64,000 nucleotides of DNA from Stropharia rugosoannulata (GCA_028532985.1 JANCIK010000013.1:248001-312000), one strand, 5' to 3'; shown: positions 11,271-24,595, counted from the stretch's first letter. Numbers and translations: made by a program. The notes: generated by a model not told the origin, from the letters alone.

Positions 11271-13687
11271 ATGTTCGAAACACTGCGGAAGCCGGGCTCA
11301 TTCATCGTCAAGACCGGGACCATAGTTGGCGGCGTCTACGCGATCCGCGGCTACATGCGCGAGAGACTGGAAGATGTCCGCGAGAAAATGGAGGAGGAGA
11401 GACGGGCAAGGGAAACGTATGTTTACGCATTCTTGCTCAAGGTCTGCATCTCATCGTGTCTCTAAGACTTCGCGTGCGGTTCTCGCAAACCCATGAAGAT
11501 GTAGCATATACAATCCTCGCATTATTGCCAACGCTGTCTGCACAAGTCCTGGAAGAAATGGACGTGGATGTGCTTACACGGGAATTGCAAGCTCGGTCAA
11601 AAGCACGACATGCAATGGCCTCTGAGCTTGCATCGTCAAGCCTGGCGTCCAGCATCGTCCAGGTCTCACCATATCCTCCAACACCGTATCCACCAATTGC
11701 GCTTGACGTTGAAGTAGACACGCGATCAGAGGCGGACTCCGTGGCTCACTCATCTGACGCTTCAGAAGCGTATGCACCCTCTGCTTATCATACCGCTATT
11801 TCGGCATCATTCGTGTCGGAACGAGGCTCAGTGACACAGAGTTGGGTCATGGACTCGGCTGCGGAGCGCTCAAGATCACCGGCAAGGTCGACGGTATCTG
11901 GTGGAGTTTCTGAGGCTAGTGCAGATGAGCGATTAGTGCGTATATGCTATCCGATATATAGACGCGGTCTTGATTTATAAAACAGTCACTAAGCTACACC
12001 AGTACAACAACGAACACCACATCCAACTCCGAGGCTGAAACCTCTGACACGCGCTCGAAAGCTGAACTGTGGAATGAGCTGAAGATACTGAGTGCGTCGT
12101 ATTGATGGGTTGTGATTCTTCTGCTAATTATTTACAGCATTTACACGAACATTGACGACGCTTTATGCGAGCACGCTTTTGTCACTATTAACAACCCTTC
12201 AGCTCACCATCCTTTCTCGGGGGAAGTATGTTCAATCCATCATTCATGCCGAGCGACAGCAACGCCTCGAAGACCGGATGCGGGAGCGAATGGAGCGTCA
12301 GCTTAGCCCGACAAACCTCCTCATGAAGGGCGTGTCCAGCTGGGTCGGGTCTATGATGGGCAATTCTGGGGGCATCATGCAGGACGGCCTCGATGCATTT
12401 CTTGGTGGACTGGCGGAGGATGGCAGCTTTGGACTGGGGAACGAAGAAGATGAAGACGTAGTACTGGACGGAGATAGTACGGACGATGGGGCGTGGTTAG
12501 GCGAAATCGACGACGATTTGGAGAACAAATTTCTAACGATGTCGTGGTGGCTATTGCATGTGGGGTGGAAGGATGTCGGTGAACGAGTGCGGAGAGCAGC
12601 TGAGGAAGTTTTCAATGGGTCCGTATCTTCCTTCGTTCTCACGTTGAATATACTGACTACTAATCAGAGTTTCCCTGAAAACAATGCTGTCGGCAAGCGA
12701 TCTACATAGGCTCATTGCGGATATCCGCCGGAGAGTAGAACATGAAGTGACGTTTGAAGGAACCGAGAAGAGAACGACGTAATGCCAATTACCTATATGT
12801 GCTCGGATTCCAAAAACTGATTTTTCAATTAGTTTCCTTTCCTCACTGCTTCCCCCGACCCCCGAAACCATCTACCATGTACTCACACAGGGAGGATATA
12901 CCAGTGCTCCGCCTCCCTTCCCGCTCACCTCTGTCAACCCGAACCTCACGCTCGGTAATCTAGGTGCACACGCCGACCCAGCATTAAACGACAGGGCACG
13001 CGGCAACCAACAGAATGGTGCGGGAATATCTACGACATCTGTCACCTCCTCCCAGCTCTCTCTAGCTTTCGATAACTCCCCCGCCCTCGCCGTTTCCGCA
13101 CACCCGCATCTTCCCCAGTCTAGTCCACGCTCACCGGGGCAAGGCCAGAGACATCCTGTACACGCAGGGGTCAGCTACCTCGCGCCCCCGCCGGCTCCCC
13201 ACTACGCTGCTCTTCTAAATAGACCTTTCCTCGCTCTTCTCGAAGAGACACGCCGTGTTCTTTGTTCGTCCGACTTTGCGAGCGTGCTTGAGGTATCACT
13301 CGACCGCGCGGCGGAGGTTCTGTTTGATGGGCTGGAGAAAAATGTCTTTGATGGTGTGGGTGGTGGGGGTGTGGGTACGAATGCAGGGGAGCATCAGGGA
13401 GGAGAGAAACGGATAAAACTTGCAGGGCTCCTGCCGGGTCTGGCAAGATGGAGCCAACTAGCGCTAGAGGGGCTACCAAATGAACTCGTGGATGTGAGCA
13501 CCTTTTCATCCTCTTTCTTCATTCGTGCCTTCTTTCCGCTCTTGTTGTTATGCATGAATGTCTACTCTCTGTCCAGAACTAGTTGACTAACTCGACCTTT
13601 TTGTTAATCTAGAAAATACTGGCGCAGAGGGAAGTGAGCTGCCTTTCTGCGATCACGTTCGCAAAGTTCGAGGAGCGGTTCCAGTAG
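11271..13687 (+). CDS. PEX3: Peroxin-3, peroxisomal membrane biogenesis factor
   Basis: PEX3 sits in the ER/peroxisome membrane and is the docking receptor for PEX19, which brings in peroxisomal membrane proteins. Seven exons (11271-11416, 11467-11935, 11986-12091, 12138-12618, 12668-12778, 12833-13493, 13613-13687) join in phase to 682 residues. The N-terminus has the membrane-anchor segment (KTGTIVGGVYAIRGYMRERL), then the family blocks LRVRFSQTHEDVAYTILALL, LEEMDVDVLTRELQARSKAR, LWNELKIL-TFTRTLTTLYA, SRGKYVQSII and the C-terminal AKFEERFQ. Yeast and human proteins are about 370-440 residues; the excess here is Ser/Pro-rich and acidic linkers (near 11650-11930, 12420-12500 and 12960-13150). 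A complete, apparently functional single-copy housekeeping gene. Confidence 0.93.
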
Positions 13688-14598
13688 AACACGCCAGGTT
13701 TTTAGGGTTGGGGGTAACATTGATAAGTACATAACAAGTTCTGCCTCGCTACGCTGCGGCTTGGGGCGTACACAGTAAACAAAGTAGTATGTAAGTAATG
13801 TTGTAAAGCATTTGTAAATAGTATAATATGAAGCGTCACGGCACTGTTAGTAACGCGCCGCGCAATCAGCGCGCATTGGGCGCGCTTGCGCGCGCGGTGC
13901 TTATAGACTCATAAAGTGCCAGCCGCCGATTGGCCGCTGATGCAAAAGTTTGGCAAAAGTACGATAGTAGTGCTACACACATAGCGTACTATATATGATT
14001 GGTTTGGTTGGCGGTATCAGACCATTGCATTGCATTTCACCTCTTTTTGTCACTCCATAACCAGCTCAAACCCAGATCTGCATGCCGCGACTCCGTCAGC
14101 CAAACACCTACATACAAAAGCGTGTCATAATTATAAAGATATGGGAGATATAGTAATCTACGCAGCAATTATCCTATGATTGCTAATGGATTTTCTTGAG
14201 AGATTTTGCACAATATCATCATGATATAAGTATATTAACTGTTGGACCCTATTGCGTACTTCTAAATGGCCTACAAACTTATATTTAGCGCAGGTATCAC
14301 GAGATCGTGAGCCATTCCAGGAGATATTCATGATCAGTTCGACGCCGTCAAACCTAGGTACAATTCCGACTTTGTTGAAATTTGACATCACATAGCTCGT
14401 CTGCCTTCCAATAGTATACACGAACATTTCACCTATCTAGGTGGATAGTGCCACGCAAGCTAAGTAGTCAACAGGGTATCCTGCGGAGCACTATTTGCAT
14501 TCGACGCAGGCCAAAGGCCGTTCCGGTCGTCGGACTGACTCTGGAGAAAGTGGGAGCTAGAAGTTATAAAAGGCGGACGCGGGACTGGTCGAGCAACA
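13688..14598. other. Intergenic with GC-rich palindromic block
   Basis: No gene supported. Around 13855-13900 lies a run of overlapping GCGC-type palindromes just past the PEX3 3' end. The last part is the promoter of the P450 starting at 14599. Confidence 0.4.
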
Positions 14599-16970
14599 AT
14601 GGAGAGTCGCATCGACATGGGAACTATGCAATACATCCTATTTGCCACCTTGCTGGTCATTCTATCGTCGATTATCCTCAGGAGAACTGGCACCAACAAG
14701 GCTACTACTTTGAAAGGACCAAAATCACCCTCCTGGATCTATGGTAAGCATTGAGTGCTTACTGGTGTCTTTCTTGCAAGTCCCTACTGATTTGTCGGTT
14801 TGAATAGGCAATATGGTCGAGTTCATGCTGGAAATCCCGGGAGGAAAAACCGTTTCGAGTTGGTTCGACGAGTATGGGGCGACTTTGATGTTCAACGCGT
14901 GTCTTGGTGTGCGTTATACATAGTTCTTCTTAATTCGAATCTTACTTGCAAGGAAACCTGTTCCCCTCTGCCAGCAACGACAGTTCCTTACCTCGGATCC
15001 GGCCGCAATCAAACACATACTTAACAACACAGCCGACTTTGGAAAGAGTCCGGCCCATTCTTTTATTAATATCGTACTATTTGGACCCGGGAGTGTCTTG
15101 TACAAGCAAGGTGAGAAGGTTGCTCTAAGATGCCCGATGCCCTTTGAATATATGCGCAGGTGAAGCCCACCGCCAAACGCGTACCATTTCAAATCCTATG
15201 TTTTCTGCGTCTACCGTACGCCGCAGTATACCGCTCCTTCAAAACGTAGCCCACAAGGTCAGTTTATTGGTCTGGGGACGAGGGTTTACATGATTAATTG
15301 GGAGTGTTTAATAAAGCTTTGCACAAATTTATTAAATCAACCTAATTCCGTTGCCGATGTCTACCCAATCATTCACTCGACGACTTTACAATCCATCACC
15401 GGAGGTTGTTCTATAAGTATTTATTCTTTACCCACATCTAATATCTACGTCCAGCTGTCATGGGTTATGAGCCCTCCGACTCGGACCCATATACTGCTGC
15501 ATACGGTAACCTCGTGTAAGTTAGAGAACTTGCGTACGACGCGTTGCTAAATCTTCATAGTATGGAAATCTCCCAACGTACCAAATCAGCTCTACTCTCG
15601 GGTGCAGTTCTAGCTTGTCTTCCAGTTTGGATGATAAAGTTTATCAAAGACCACCCTCCGGCCGCGTTTCAGAAGTTCTTCCGACACCGTATGTTGGCTC
15701 GCGAGATTTCTTCTGCGCTTCTGAACAAGAAGAGGGAGAGCAGCGAACGTATTTGGGAAAGCCAAAACGTTGACCTTTTCTCTACCTTAGGTACGTACGC
15801 ACAACAAACGGTCATGAGAAGCATGATTCCCTGTCGTAGCCCTCTCCCATTTTTTGTACCGCACTTACTGTAATTTTTGGTCCAGTATCCTCGAATGACA
15901 AGTCCCCAACCCCCATGTCTGACGATGAACTTCATGACCAGTTTGGAACGTTGACTATTGCAGGTCAAGACACTACCGTCCGTCACCATCGTTGCTTTTG
16001 GAAAAACATAGTGCATTATCAGGCTGACGCTAGATTTATGTTTAGGCAAGTACGCTCCTGTGGATTCTCTACGCACTATCGACCAATTCAAAGTGGCAAG
16101 ATCTACTGCGACAAGAGGTGAACCAGGCGTTCAGCCAGTTCGCAGATGAAATTGAATACGATAAACTTCCTGTGCTGAATGCGGTAATCAAAGTGCGTAT
16201 CATCTCTGAGCAAATACTTAAATGTAAATTCTGCATGTGCCTGAGGCCGACCATCTAATCATCGCTTTTTTGTTAGGAAACTTTACGCGTCTACACAGCA
16301 ATACCATATACAGAGCGTGTAGCCAAAGTCGACACTGTCATTCCGTTGTCGCGCCAGACGACGACAGCGACTGGTCATAGTATAACAGAGCTGAAGATCA
16401 AAAAAGGTCAGACAGTGGTGATCAGTATAACAGATTATAATAGGTGCGCCTGGGTGTATGGTGTCCCTGTCTTTTGCTTATGTGTGCTCGGGTAACAGAT
16501 CACGCAGTATATGGGGAGACGATGCTTCTACTTTTGATCCGTCTCGGTGGATTGATAAACAAGAAACAGGAAAGGGAACGTCAATCGGACCGTATGCAAG
16601 CTTGTAAGTATGGTCTTTGCTCTGTGAACTATTGATTCAAGAGCATCAGGCTATCATTCCTAGGAGGTCCACGGGTCTGCCTCGGGTGGGTCTCTTTCAA
16701 ACCATTGTATAATTTCCCAATGTTAACATTCTCGTCGAAAAGGTGGCGGTTCGCGTAAGTCATTGTTATACCTCTGTGACAACAGATAGGAACTAACAAT
16801 GTCATTCTAGGATACTCCAGCTTCAGGTTATGACGGCAGAAATGGTGAAAACATTCTCATTCTCTCTACCTGACGGCGTTACTATTCAGAAGGCAACTGC
16901 GATTAGTTTGATCCCAGTCAATAATCTCGGAGAGGCCACTCTGCCTCTAGATATCAAGCGCGCTGAATGA
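14599..16970 (+). CDS. Cytochrome P450, complete, 14 exons
   Basis: A membrane-anchored heme-thiolate monooxygenase. Exons 14599-14743, 14808-14898, 14953-15110, 15160-15257, 15317-15404, 15455-15515, 15561-15790, 15886-15977, 16046-16192, 16277-16443, 16499-16603, 16650-16685, 16743-16754 and 16811-16970 join in phase to 529 residues. An N-terminal hydrophobic anchor (YILFATLLVILSSIIL) is followed by the Pro-containing GPKSPSW hinge. The I-helix is AGQDTT, the K-helix ExxR is ETLR, then NRSRSIWGDDASTFDPSRW and the heme loop FLGGPRVCLGWRFA, interrupted by an intron inside CLG|W and followed by a 12-nt microexon. The exon 2 end at 14898 (GTGTCT donor) was chosen because it alone keeps frame with exon 3. 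Substrate unknown; clan resembles agaricomycete CYP512/CYP5144-type enzymes. Confidence 0.9.
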
Positions 16971-18256
16971 GACATCGGAAGAAGCAGTAATGTCTCTCGG
17001 TCTATGCTAACGGGCACATTACCTGTATCACTCCGGAGGAATAGTTTTGTCTTTGAACTCCCCACGGTATCTTGTCTGGGCCTTGGCCGAGCTGCTGAGA
17101 CTATACCCTAATACCACTTTACATAGATATGTACTTCTTAATCAACATCGACTGGGCAGTTGATATTAAACAATTCCCTGCCTTTCTTTCTCTTACATGC
17201 ACAATCTCGATTACATTGCATTGCATGAAACCTAATACGTGCTATTGCGGCTTACCTCGTGCCCGGCTGAAATTTTTAATAGGCTCTTATGGTTTTGACT
17301 TGTCTGGATCTGTGAGAGTCTGTATGTCCACCAGTCCACTGACAGTTCATAGTATACGGCTCAAATTAAAAACCCAGAAGACAATGCTGTGGCAGGCTCC
17401 ATTCCGCCGTTCTGCCTATCCACGTGAAAGATATCAAGGATACTTGGCTATGTCTATGACAGAAACAAGGAGTACTTCTCAGCACTGTCTCAGTGGAGAG
17501 ATGTGTTTCAAATATCTGGGCAAATCGCAAGCTTTTTGAAGTTTACATCCTGTAGCTCCAGGTTGCTTCTAAATAAACCGGCTATGTACACATATTGGAC
17601 ACTGGATTCTCCCATTAACCGGAATACCTAATGTATCCAACCCATCAAAATTGAACCGGAATATAAAGTTCTTCTTACACCGGGACCCGAGTGCGTGCAT
17701 CAGTCACCATTTCGACTCCGAAGTAATGTATCATTTGGTATTTAGACATTGACCGCTGCATACGCATCAACCTCAGAATTGTGACGGAAAGATACATACA
17801 CACATATGTAGTACTCGTGGCCTTCACTTCTCCGTGATGCGGTCAGTCAACGAACAGCCGCAGAGCGAGGATGCTCAAAACAGGTGGATGCGTTTACCTA
17901 TCGCAACGGTTCTCAAAGTAAATCCCCATGGTATCAAGGCCCACAAGGACAGCTAGATTATCAAGTTCATTACTTTGCCGATAATCTACAGACTTAAGGG
18001 ACTTCAAGCAGGATGTAGCACGCTGATGCTACATCTTTGGTGTGGGGCTTCGGTTGAGGCTGCGTTGAGGCTACTGCGGGGCTCGCTGTGTCAGAGTGCG
18101 CATTGTTTGACTCCCGATCAGCTAAAAATAGCAAGCCGCCAGATCATATGTTACTCCTCGCGTCTCTTCGCATAAGTAATTAGGTGCAACCCCAATCAAG
18201 CCAAGCCCGGCGTTTACATCCTCTCTTTTAACCATCATCTCGTGAGCCACCAGAGC
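16971..18256. other. Intergenic, no gene supported
   Basis: A 136-codon open frame near 17129-17539 has no recognisable motif and no signal peptide; I treat it as chance. The rest holds nothing I recognise. Confidence 0.35.
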
Positions 18257-20127
18257 ATGGTGAACTCGGCGGATCTACCCCCCATTCCTCCAGACATTAT
18301 CTCTGCGTAAGTTTGCTTCTTTCAGGGGCCGTACGACATAGATGCTGATAGTTGACGTAGTACTGCACCTCTGGTTGGTCGATGAATGCTCAGCAAAGTT
18401 CTGCAATATGTTAAAAATTTTCTTGATATAACAGCTAATAGGCACTTTGTTTAACTGGGCACTCTTCGGAATCTTGACTGTTCAAACTTGTACGTACTTG
18501 TTAATTCTGTATCTTCTACCTAGTTAGCTGGAGCATGTCTATGGCCTCCAAAGACGTTTATTACCTCAATTTTCGAGATGATAAGCTCTGGCAGATGCTT
18601 CTCGGTGAGCCTCTATTAATCTTGTATTTTCACGTATTGAATTTTGGATCTGCAAGTTTATGGCTGCTACATCTTGGAGGTAGTTCAGACAGCCATGACC
18701 GCTGCAGATTTATATTTTTGGTACGTTATTTATCTAGTCTCCTAGCGTCAGACATTCACCACTTGTTTTTAGGTTTGCATCTGGTTTTGGAAACGTATTA
18801 CATCTAGGAAATGTCAATATTTCTCCCGTTGACACTCCCATATTATGCGGTATCATAGCCTTCGTCGTTCAATGCTTCTTCGCCTACCGCATCTACACTC
18901 TCCGACGGTCATACAAGTGGTTCTGCGGCTTAGTTATCCTGGTAACAAGCTTCACATCTCTGCGCAGCTCAGAATAAGTGCTGATAGGTATCAATTCATC
19001 GTAACAAAGACTTCAATAATTCAATTTGCTGGGGCGTTGGGAACGGGCATCCGGGTCCGTGACTTCCATTGGTTGTACGCTGACGTGCTTACTGATATTG
19101 ATACTCATTTCTCTCCATTCCTCTAGGGCATCAAATTACAAGAGTACGACCGGTTTCATGATCACCGTTACTTTCCTCAGTCATTCTACGTACGTGCTTT
19201 TCGGTGACATCACTGGTGGATAGGGACTCGACTGAGATTAACGTCATAATTAGGTGTGGCTAATTGGTGATGCCGTTTGCGATATCATGATTGCGGGTGC
19301 CATGTTATGGCTTGTGGGTGCTTCTTATTCGGTGGTCAGGTACCAATACTTACTCTAATGATCAAGTTTCACCAATCACGAAAAGATGGAATCGAAAACG
19401 GGAGGCGGATACTAGGCAGGCTTGTGCGCCTGATTGTAGAAACGAATACACTCACTGGTATGGCTCATACTGAGTTCATTATGTGTCATAATTGCTAATA
19501 TACACCAGCTGGAATGGCAACTGTATCTCTCATTTGTTATGTTGCATTGCCTGTGAGTCACATGAATTATCACTTCCTCAGGCCGACCCTGACTGATATT
19601 CCCCTAGAACAGCAATCTTTTCGTTTGCACGTACGTGTTATTATGCCCATTCCTTTAACTTCGCACTGATTTGAATGTGCATAAGAACACTAATCATGGG
19701 TAAACTGTTAGTTTAACATTTATTGTTGTGTTGCCAAAAATCTCTCTAAGTACTTACTCACTCGTTCGCGTTTTGCTTTACTTAGGTATTCAAATACACT
19801 TCTTGTGACATTCAACAACCGGATTGCGATGAGAAACATCAATAAAGATATCAGCTTCGAGACAAATGGTAGCAGCCGAAGTGGCTCAGGGAACCGAGGG
19901 ATCAGAATCACCAGGGAATTTGAAGTGAACACCTTTTGCGTTGCTCCTCGCGCCTCAAGAGAGTCTCACGTCGGTACGGAAAGTTATGAAATTGAAGTGA
20001 GTGACTTCGATGATTATTATCTCCCGTTTGGTTGTTGAAGCTATCACTCTCACAGACGATTAATCCTATTAGTAAATCACAGAACATTGCTCAGAATAAG
20101 GCAGAGGCAGAAGAGCTTCGGCTTTAA
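18257..20127 (+). CDS. DUF6534-type multi-pass membrane protein
   Basis: An agaricomycete-specific seven-helix membrane family of unknown function. Fifteen exons (18257-18306, 18361-18373, 18435-18489, 18554-18604, 18657-18720, 18773-18941, 19010-19054, 19127-19189, 19254-19313, 19367-19457, 19509-19552, 19608-19630, 19686-19706, 19786-19996, 20056-20127) join in phase to 343 residues, the usual length for the family. Conserved blocks: LPPIPPDI at the start, LFNWALFGILTVQTYVYYL, VVQTAMTAADLYFW, FVVQCFFAYRIYTL, WLIGDAVCDIMIAGAMLWLL, RLVRLIVETNTLTA, LYSNTLLVTFNNR. The hydrophilic C-tail is Ser/Asn-rich and ends ...AEAEELRL. Two exons (13 and 21-23 nt) are microexons. A receptor-like role is often suggested for such proteins but not shown. 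Confidence 0.85.
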
Positions 20128-20733
20128 TTATGTGTATTTTTGGGATATCCATTCATCTATTATCGATTATAACTTACACTAGTATGTACTCAGTACTCAG
20201 ATTTCAGATCTCAGAGTGCCTTAATAGCATATATACTGTATTACTTTCACTAACATGTCCACTACCATTGAACATTACTTCAAGTGTAAGTTTCAGTGTT
20301 TGTACAGCAAGTATTTGATAAACGGTGACAAATGCCCAACAGTTATGAGAATATTCGAGTCGTATTCCGTCGAGGCTCAAACTTCTCCGTTTCCGATAGA
20401 ACCTCTTCTTTTGGCATAGCTCCAGCGTTGATGTCTCGTCTTTATGATCGCTATATTATAATAACTCTATTGACAAAGTGCAAAGGGAAAGGTCATACAT
20501 ACATCCTGTTACTCTTTTGAATCTTGATGCCGCAACAACAGCGACACAATGCCGCGTTGTCATGACCTCGGGTCATGTGCATATGCTGATACAGTCGGGA
20601 TGACATAGATGCTTTTAGATGTTTCTCATCATGAAACGTGGCACAACTTGCAGAGGCTGTTAATGCGCTACTCCGAATCAGCACTTACCACCTCGCATGT
20701 CATAGCTATGCCTACTCTGAAGACGCAGACAAC
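20128..20733. other. Intergenic, no gene seen
   Basis: Short random open frames. Presumed promoter of the F-box-like gene at 20734. Confidence 0.35.
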
Positions 20734-22202
20734 ATGCCACCATACCTTCCCCCAGAACTAATTGACCTTGTCGTGGACAGTCTGGCATATAATTCAGCAT
20801 GGGTTGAATACGAACGCTTCCGCAGTCTCCAGTCATGCGCTTTGGTTTCCCGGATATTTACGACACGGGCGCGGTTCCATCTCTTTTCACACCTGAAGAT
20901 TCGGTGGGCCGCGAAGGGAATTCTTGTCAGGCCAACTCTACACAAAACGCAGACCCTCAAGCTGCTGCTGGAAGCGGACCCTATTCTCCTCCAGTCCATC
21001 CAAACGCTCGACATCGGCATCCCGGTTCCTCTACACAGCAACATGCTAAAGCAGATAACAGGAGCTCACAGCGGTCTGAGCGAGATAATCACACTCCTGT
21101 ACAGTACACCAGGTAGCCGGCTCCACACACTGGTGCTCACGGGCTTTACTGAAAACGCGTTCGACTCGGAAGCGGGCTTGCAGGACCGCACGCATTTCTG
21201 GCATGATATCGGATTCCTTCCAGCTCTTTACAACCTATGCCTCTCTGGAGCGCTGCATACGCTAAAGCTAGGCTGCCTACGAGATGTTCCGCCGGAGTTC
21301 TTTTCGAAAATTCACGGAAACATGAGGAGCATCACTCTTACAGAGGTTACACTTGCTGACGCGCTATATTTGTATTCAATACCCCTCCCGCCTACGGGGT
21401 TCATAGAGAGGCCAATGCTAGAGGAGATTCATTCTCAGGACGACGCATTATATCGGATATCACATGGTTCCACGAGCGGTGCAGATCTTCCGTCCTTCGG
21501 CCCGTTGCTGACACGAGTTCAGACGCTGGACTGCACCATCACCACTGCGCCGTGCTGGGAATTGCCATACTGGACGGTCATTAGAGAAGCCAGCGCGAGC
21601 TTGACAACTTTGCGATTGTACGGTCTTCCAATTTCCACTGAAAGATATCCATAATAACCAACTTAATTAACAGGGCAGTTGACGGTTCGTTTCATATGCA
21701 GGGCCCGGACGAATTCAAGCTTATAGACCTTGGTGCACTACCTATCCTACATACTCTTATTTTTCAGATCAAAGACTTGGCCCCGCATTACTGGACGGCA
21801 TTAGAAGCTGTTATCGAAATGCTGTCAAACCCCTCTCATCCGACCGCGCTGGAAGCAGTGCGAATAGATATCCTCACCCACTTGCCACCCATGCTGGGAC
21901 CGTACCACATCACACATGTTCACGGAAAGCGCACCGCACTCGACCCCCTGGATCATGCTCTTACCGGAGGCATGCATCCATCATTGCGCACGTTCAGCCT
22001 ACGTCTGCTGTCACACGCCCTGGAAACAGACATTGACATGTATCATCCCGAACGCATACCGCAAAATGTTTATGAACTGCCACAGCCTCTCAAGGAGCGG
22101 CTACCCCGTGCTTTTGCCGTTGGGTTACTTCCTGAAAGACGCGGGGGTATAGTGCAACCTGAAGTAGTTTCAATTGATGACATGGACGAACTAAACTGGT
22201 AG
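20734..22202 (+). CDS. F-box-like / leucine-rich protein
   Basis: Two exons, 20734-21617 and 21674-22202, join in phase (intron of 56 nt with GTACGG donor) to 470 residues. The N-terminus PPYLPPELIDLVVDSLA followed by a short gap and CALVSRIFTTRARFHLFSHL is the layout of fungal F-box-like proteins, in which a degenerate F-box helix pair opens the protein. The remainder is a series of weak leucine-rich segments (LHTLVLTGF, LHTLKLGCL, VQTLDCTI, LTTLRL, LHTLIFQIKDL, LRTFSLRLL). Agaricomycete genomes carry hundreds of such genes, thought to be SCF ubiquitin-ligase substrate adaptors. The start at 20734 is preferred over an upstream in-frame ATG at 20638 because the F-box begins right after it. 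Confidence 0.75.
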
Positions 22203-22892
22203 TGTATGCTGGTTGGTGTGTCTGCTTAAATCCATGGCTGAAATGTGTATATAGTAAATAACGTCAGCAGAGGCAGTTCAGCCTCCTGCGTTGATTTCGC
22301 ATCAAATACGTATATGTATTTTCTCAGGAAAGCTAGTGATACTGTACATAAACATCATATTGACTCTGAGCTCTGGGAAGAACGGAGCTCTCGCAATTCA
22401 CAGGAGTACTTCTTGTAGCAACCTGTATCATTTGTCGTCTGTAAAATATCGCTTCCGAAGCTTCTATATTTAGACTCGTCTAGCAATACTTATCTGGGAA
22501 TGACATGACGAAGTCATGTGGAAAATAACCTCGCGTTCTCACCAATATCAGTCTATTTAACGCTCAAATTTAAAACTTATGCGGAGCCAAGGGCCAACAG
22601 CTGGTCGGCCCTTGCGATATTGAGCAGTCATGTCTACAGGCCAAGTCCAACCAGTAGTAGGAATGCTAAAAACGGACTTTCAAACTAGCATCATCTTCTG
22701 GATTTCTAAAGGCTCTGTTGTTTGTTCAACTGACCTGAGGATTCTAAATTTGCCCTTCACAAAAGGTATGTTTATCCTGCTTCCATCTTTTAGAATGCTA
22801 ACATATCAACACCCGAAATAAGTCTGATACTCCAGCGCATTTATGAGGACCTTGCACGTAGGACTCGGCTCTGCCCCCTGCTCCAAGCAACC
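22203..22892. other. Intergenic, no gene supported
   Basis: An ATG-initiated frame at 22630 followed by a good GTATGT donor was noticed but no partner exon could be found. Otherwise empty. Confidence 0.3.
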
Positions 22893-24468
22893 ATGTCCGC
22901 GTCAGTCATTGTTCTGGTGGGACGCGCTGCGTCGCGGATGCATGTCCTTAGACAAACGTGAGTGCATCTCTCAAATTCTACATTCAAGGGACTGCCATTA
23001 AGGCCCTTGAACCTGAAGCCAGATTGACACGTTTGCAACTTACTCCCGCATAAGTAAGCGAGATTAGGTTGACTGGATCACTTCAAGCGTTTAACTTACT
23101 GTAAAATCGCAGCCCTTTGGGTCTACGACCTCGTACTCAACCTTGACAGGGAGAAAACGCTGATTTGGAAGGAGAAACTACGGCCGTCCAGTCTGCTGTA
23201 TTATGCCGTGCGATATCCGGTCATTGCACGGCAGATCTTCTATCTATGTTACACCAATCCTAAGCTATACGTATCACAGGTGAAGTTCTGCCCTGAAAAA
23301 GCTCCGCCAACATACTGATGTCTGTATTTGAATGCAGTGAGGCGAAATCCCTGCAATATATGTTGCAATATCGTGCTTATTTCCGTTATCAGCTGCGACG
23401 CCTGGTACAGATTTGTTTCTATACTGGCGTTACTTGTTCCCAGAGTAGCAATTGCCTGTGAGTGTTGTAACAAATCAATCCATGGCGTTTCTGTTATTGT
23501 CTTCTGAATGAGCATGTAGTATCATTCATCCTCCGAGTTTACGCCGTCATGCATGGAGGCCTGTTCTTTGTCGCAGTTCTTTCAGTTCTCGGCATTCTTT
23601 CAAGTGCGTTGGACATTGTAAGTCATCCTGATGGCTGCGCATTGCGGCTTCTCTATTATTTTGCGCTGATGGATATCAGGTTCAAGTCAAGCAAATATCC
23701 TGTACTGAAGTGTCAAATCCATTATCCTTTGTCATGACCTTTCTGTCGTTGATCGTTTTTGATGTCATATCGACTGGATTAATTCTGTGGCAGCTATTCC
23801 ATGTCATCAAACAGCAAAACGGGACGAATGGGATTAAAAGCTTAGCAAGTGGCAGCATTACAGCGCTGATTTTAAGAAGCGGTGCGTATTTTGAGATTAG
23901 TCGTATCATTTGAACTTGAGTTAAAGAAATACACAGGAATATTATACTTTGTGTGAGTCGTTTCTATGGACGTCTTTCACATATAACTTAGTGTAAATCA
24001 GAACTATTACTGGAATACAGCTGGGCGCCGTCATATTGTACTTCGTACGTCCCAGGCCCTTCTGAAGTATCGTATAAACTCACACTCATTTATCTGTACA
24101 GCTACCACAGGTTTGTGCCAGTTTTTCTTAGATGACATACTCTGATCAACCTATTGAATACTTAGGGTCTGTACAGCACTGTTATGAATGACTACACTCT
24201 CATTATATCATCCATCCTCATATCACGTCTCATCCTGGACCTCAAGGGGTTCTTTCGAAAGGATACAGTAGATATGCTTGGCGATGGCGTTATATCCTCC
24301 TTGAATTTCGCCCCTAATGTTTTAGAATATGGAGCGTCGACGACACAGCGCTCAAATGCATCAGGACACTGGACAAATCTTGTTAAAGACTTTGAGGGAG
24401 GTCTCCACGACTTTAACGAAGAACAGATGGAAATGAATACCCATCCTCAGGGCGTTGTCGAGAAGTAA
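22893..24468 (+). CDS. DUF6533 multi-pass membrane protein, copy A
   Basis: Ten exons (22893-22957, 23019-23053, 23113-23247, 23338-23457, 23520-23617, 23680-23881, 23937-23952, 24002-24044, 24102-24110, 24166-24468) join in phase to 341 residues. The N-terminal DUF6533 block is WVYDLVLNLDREKTLIWK followed by LLYYAVRYPVIARQIFYL. Further helices include FILRVYAVMHGGLFFVAVLS, FVMTFLSLIVFDVISTGLIL and ITGIQLGAVILYF. The cytosolic tail begins ISSILISRLILDLKG and ends in a WTNLVKDFEG motif. Exon 9 is a 9-nt microexon (LPQ). It is arranged tail to tail with copy B, leaving 127 nt between the stops. The 23247/23338 intron borders are the least certain. Function unknown. Confidence 0.85.
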
Positions 24469-24595
24469 TAGCAACTCTCTCCCCTTTGTACTAGTAATAC
24501 AATGTATATCATAACGTCTTACAAGTGCACTCCTGCTGTTAAGGTGCATTATTACGTGTGTACTTTTTAAGATAACGTAAAGTAACCCTTCGATA

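Noticed and set aside
14881..14960. Apparent frameshift between P450 exons 2 and 3
   Set aside because: Using the donor at 14899 instead of the later GTGCGT restores phase, so the gene is intact.
17129..17539. 136-codon + strand frame downstream of the P450
   Set aside because: No recognisable motif, signal peptide or neighbour link.
22630..22821. ATG frame with a good GTATGT donor upstream of DUF6533 copy A
   Set aside because: No downstream exon joins it in phase to a meaningful protein.
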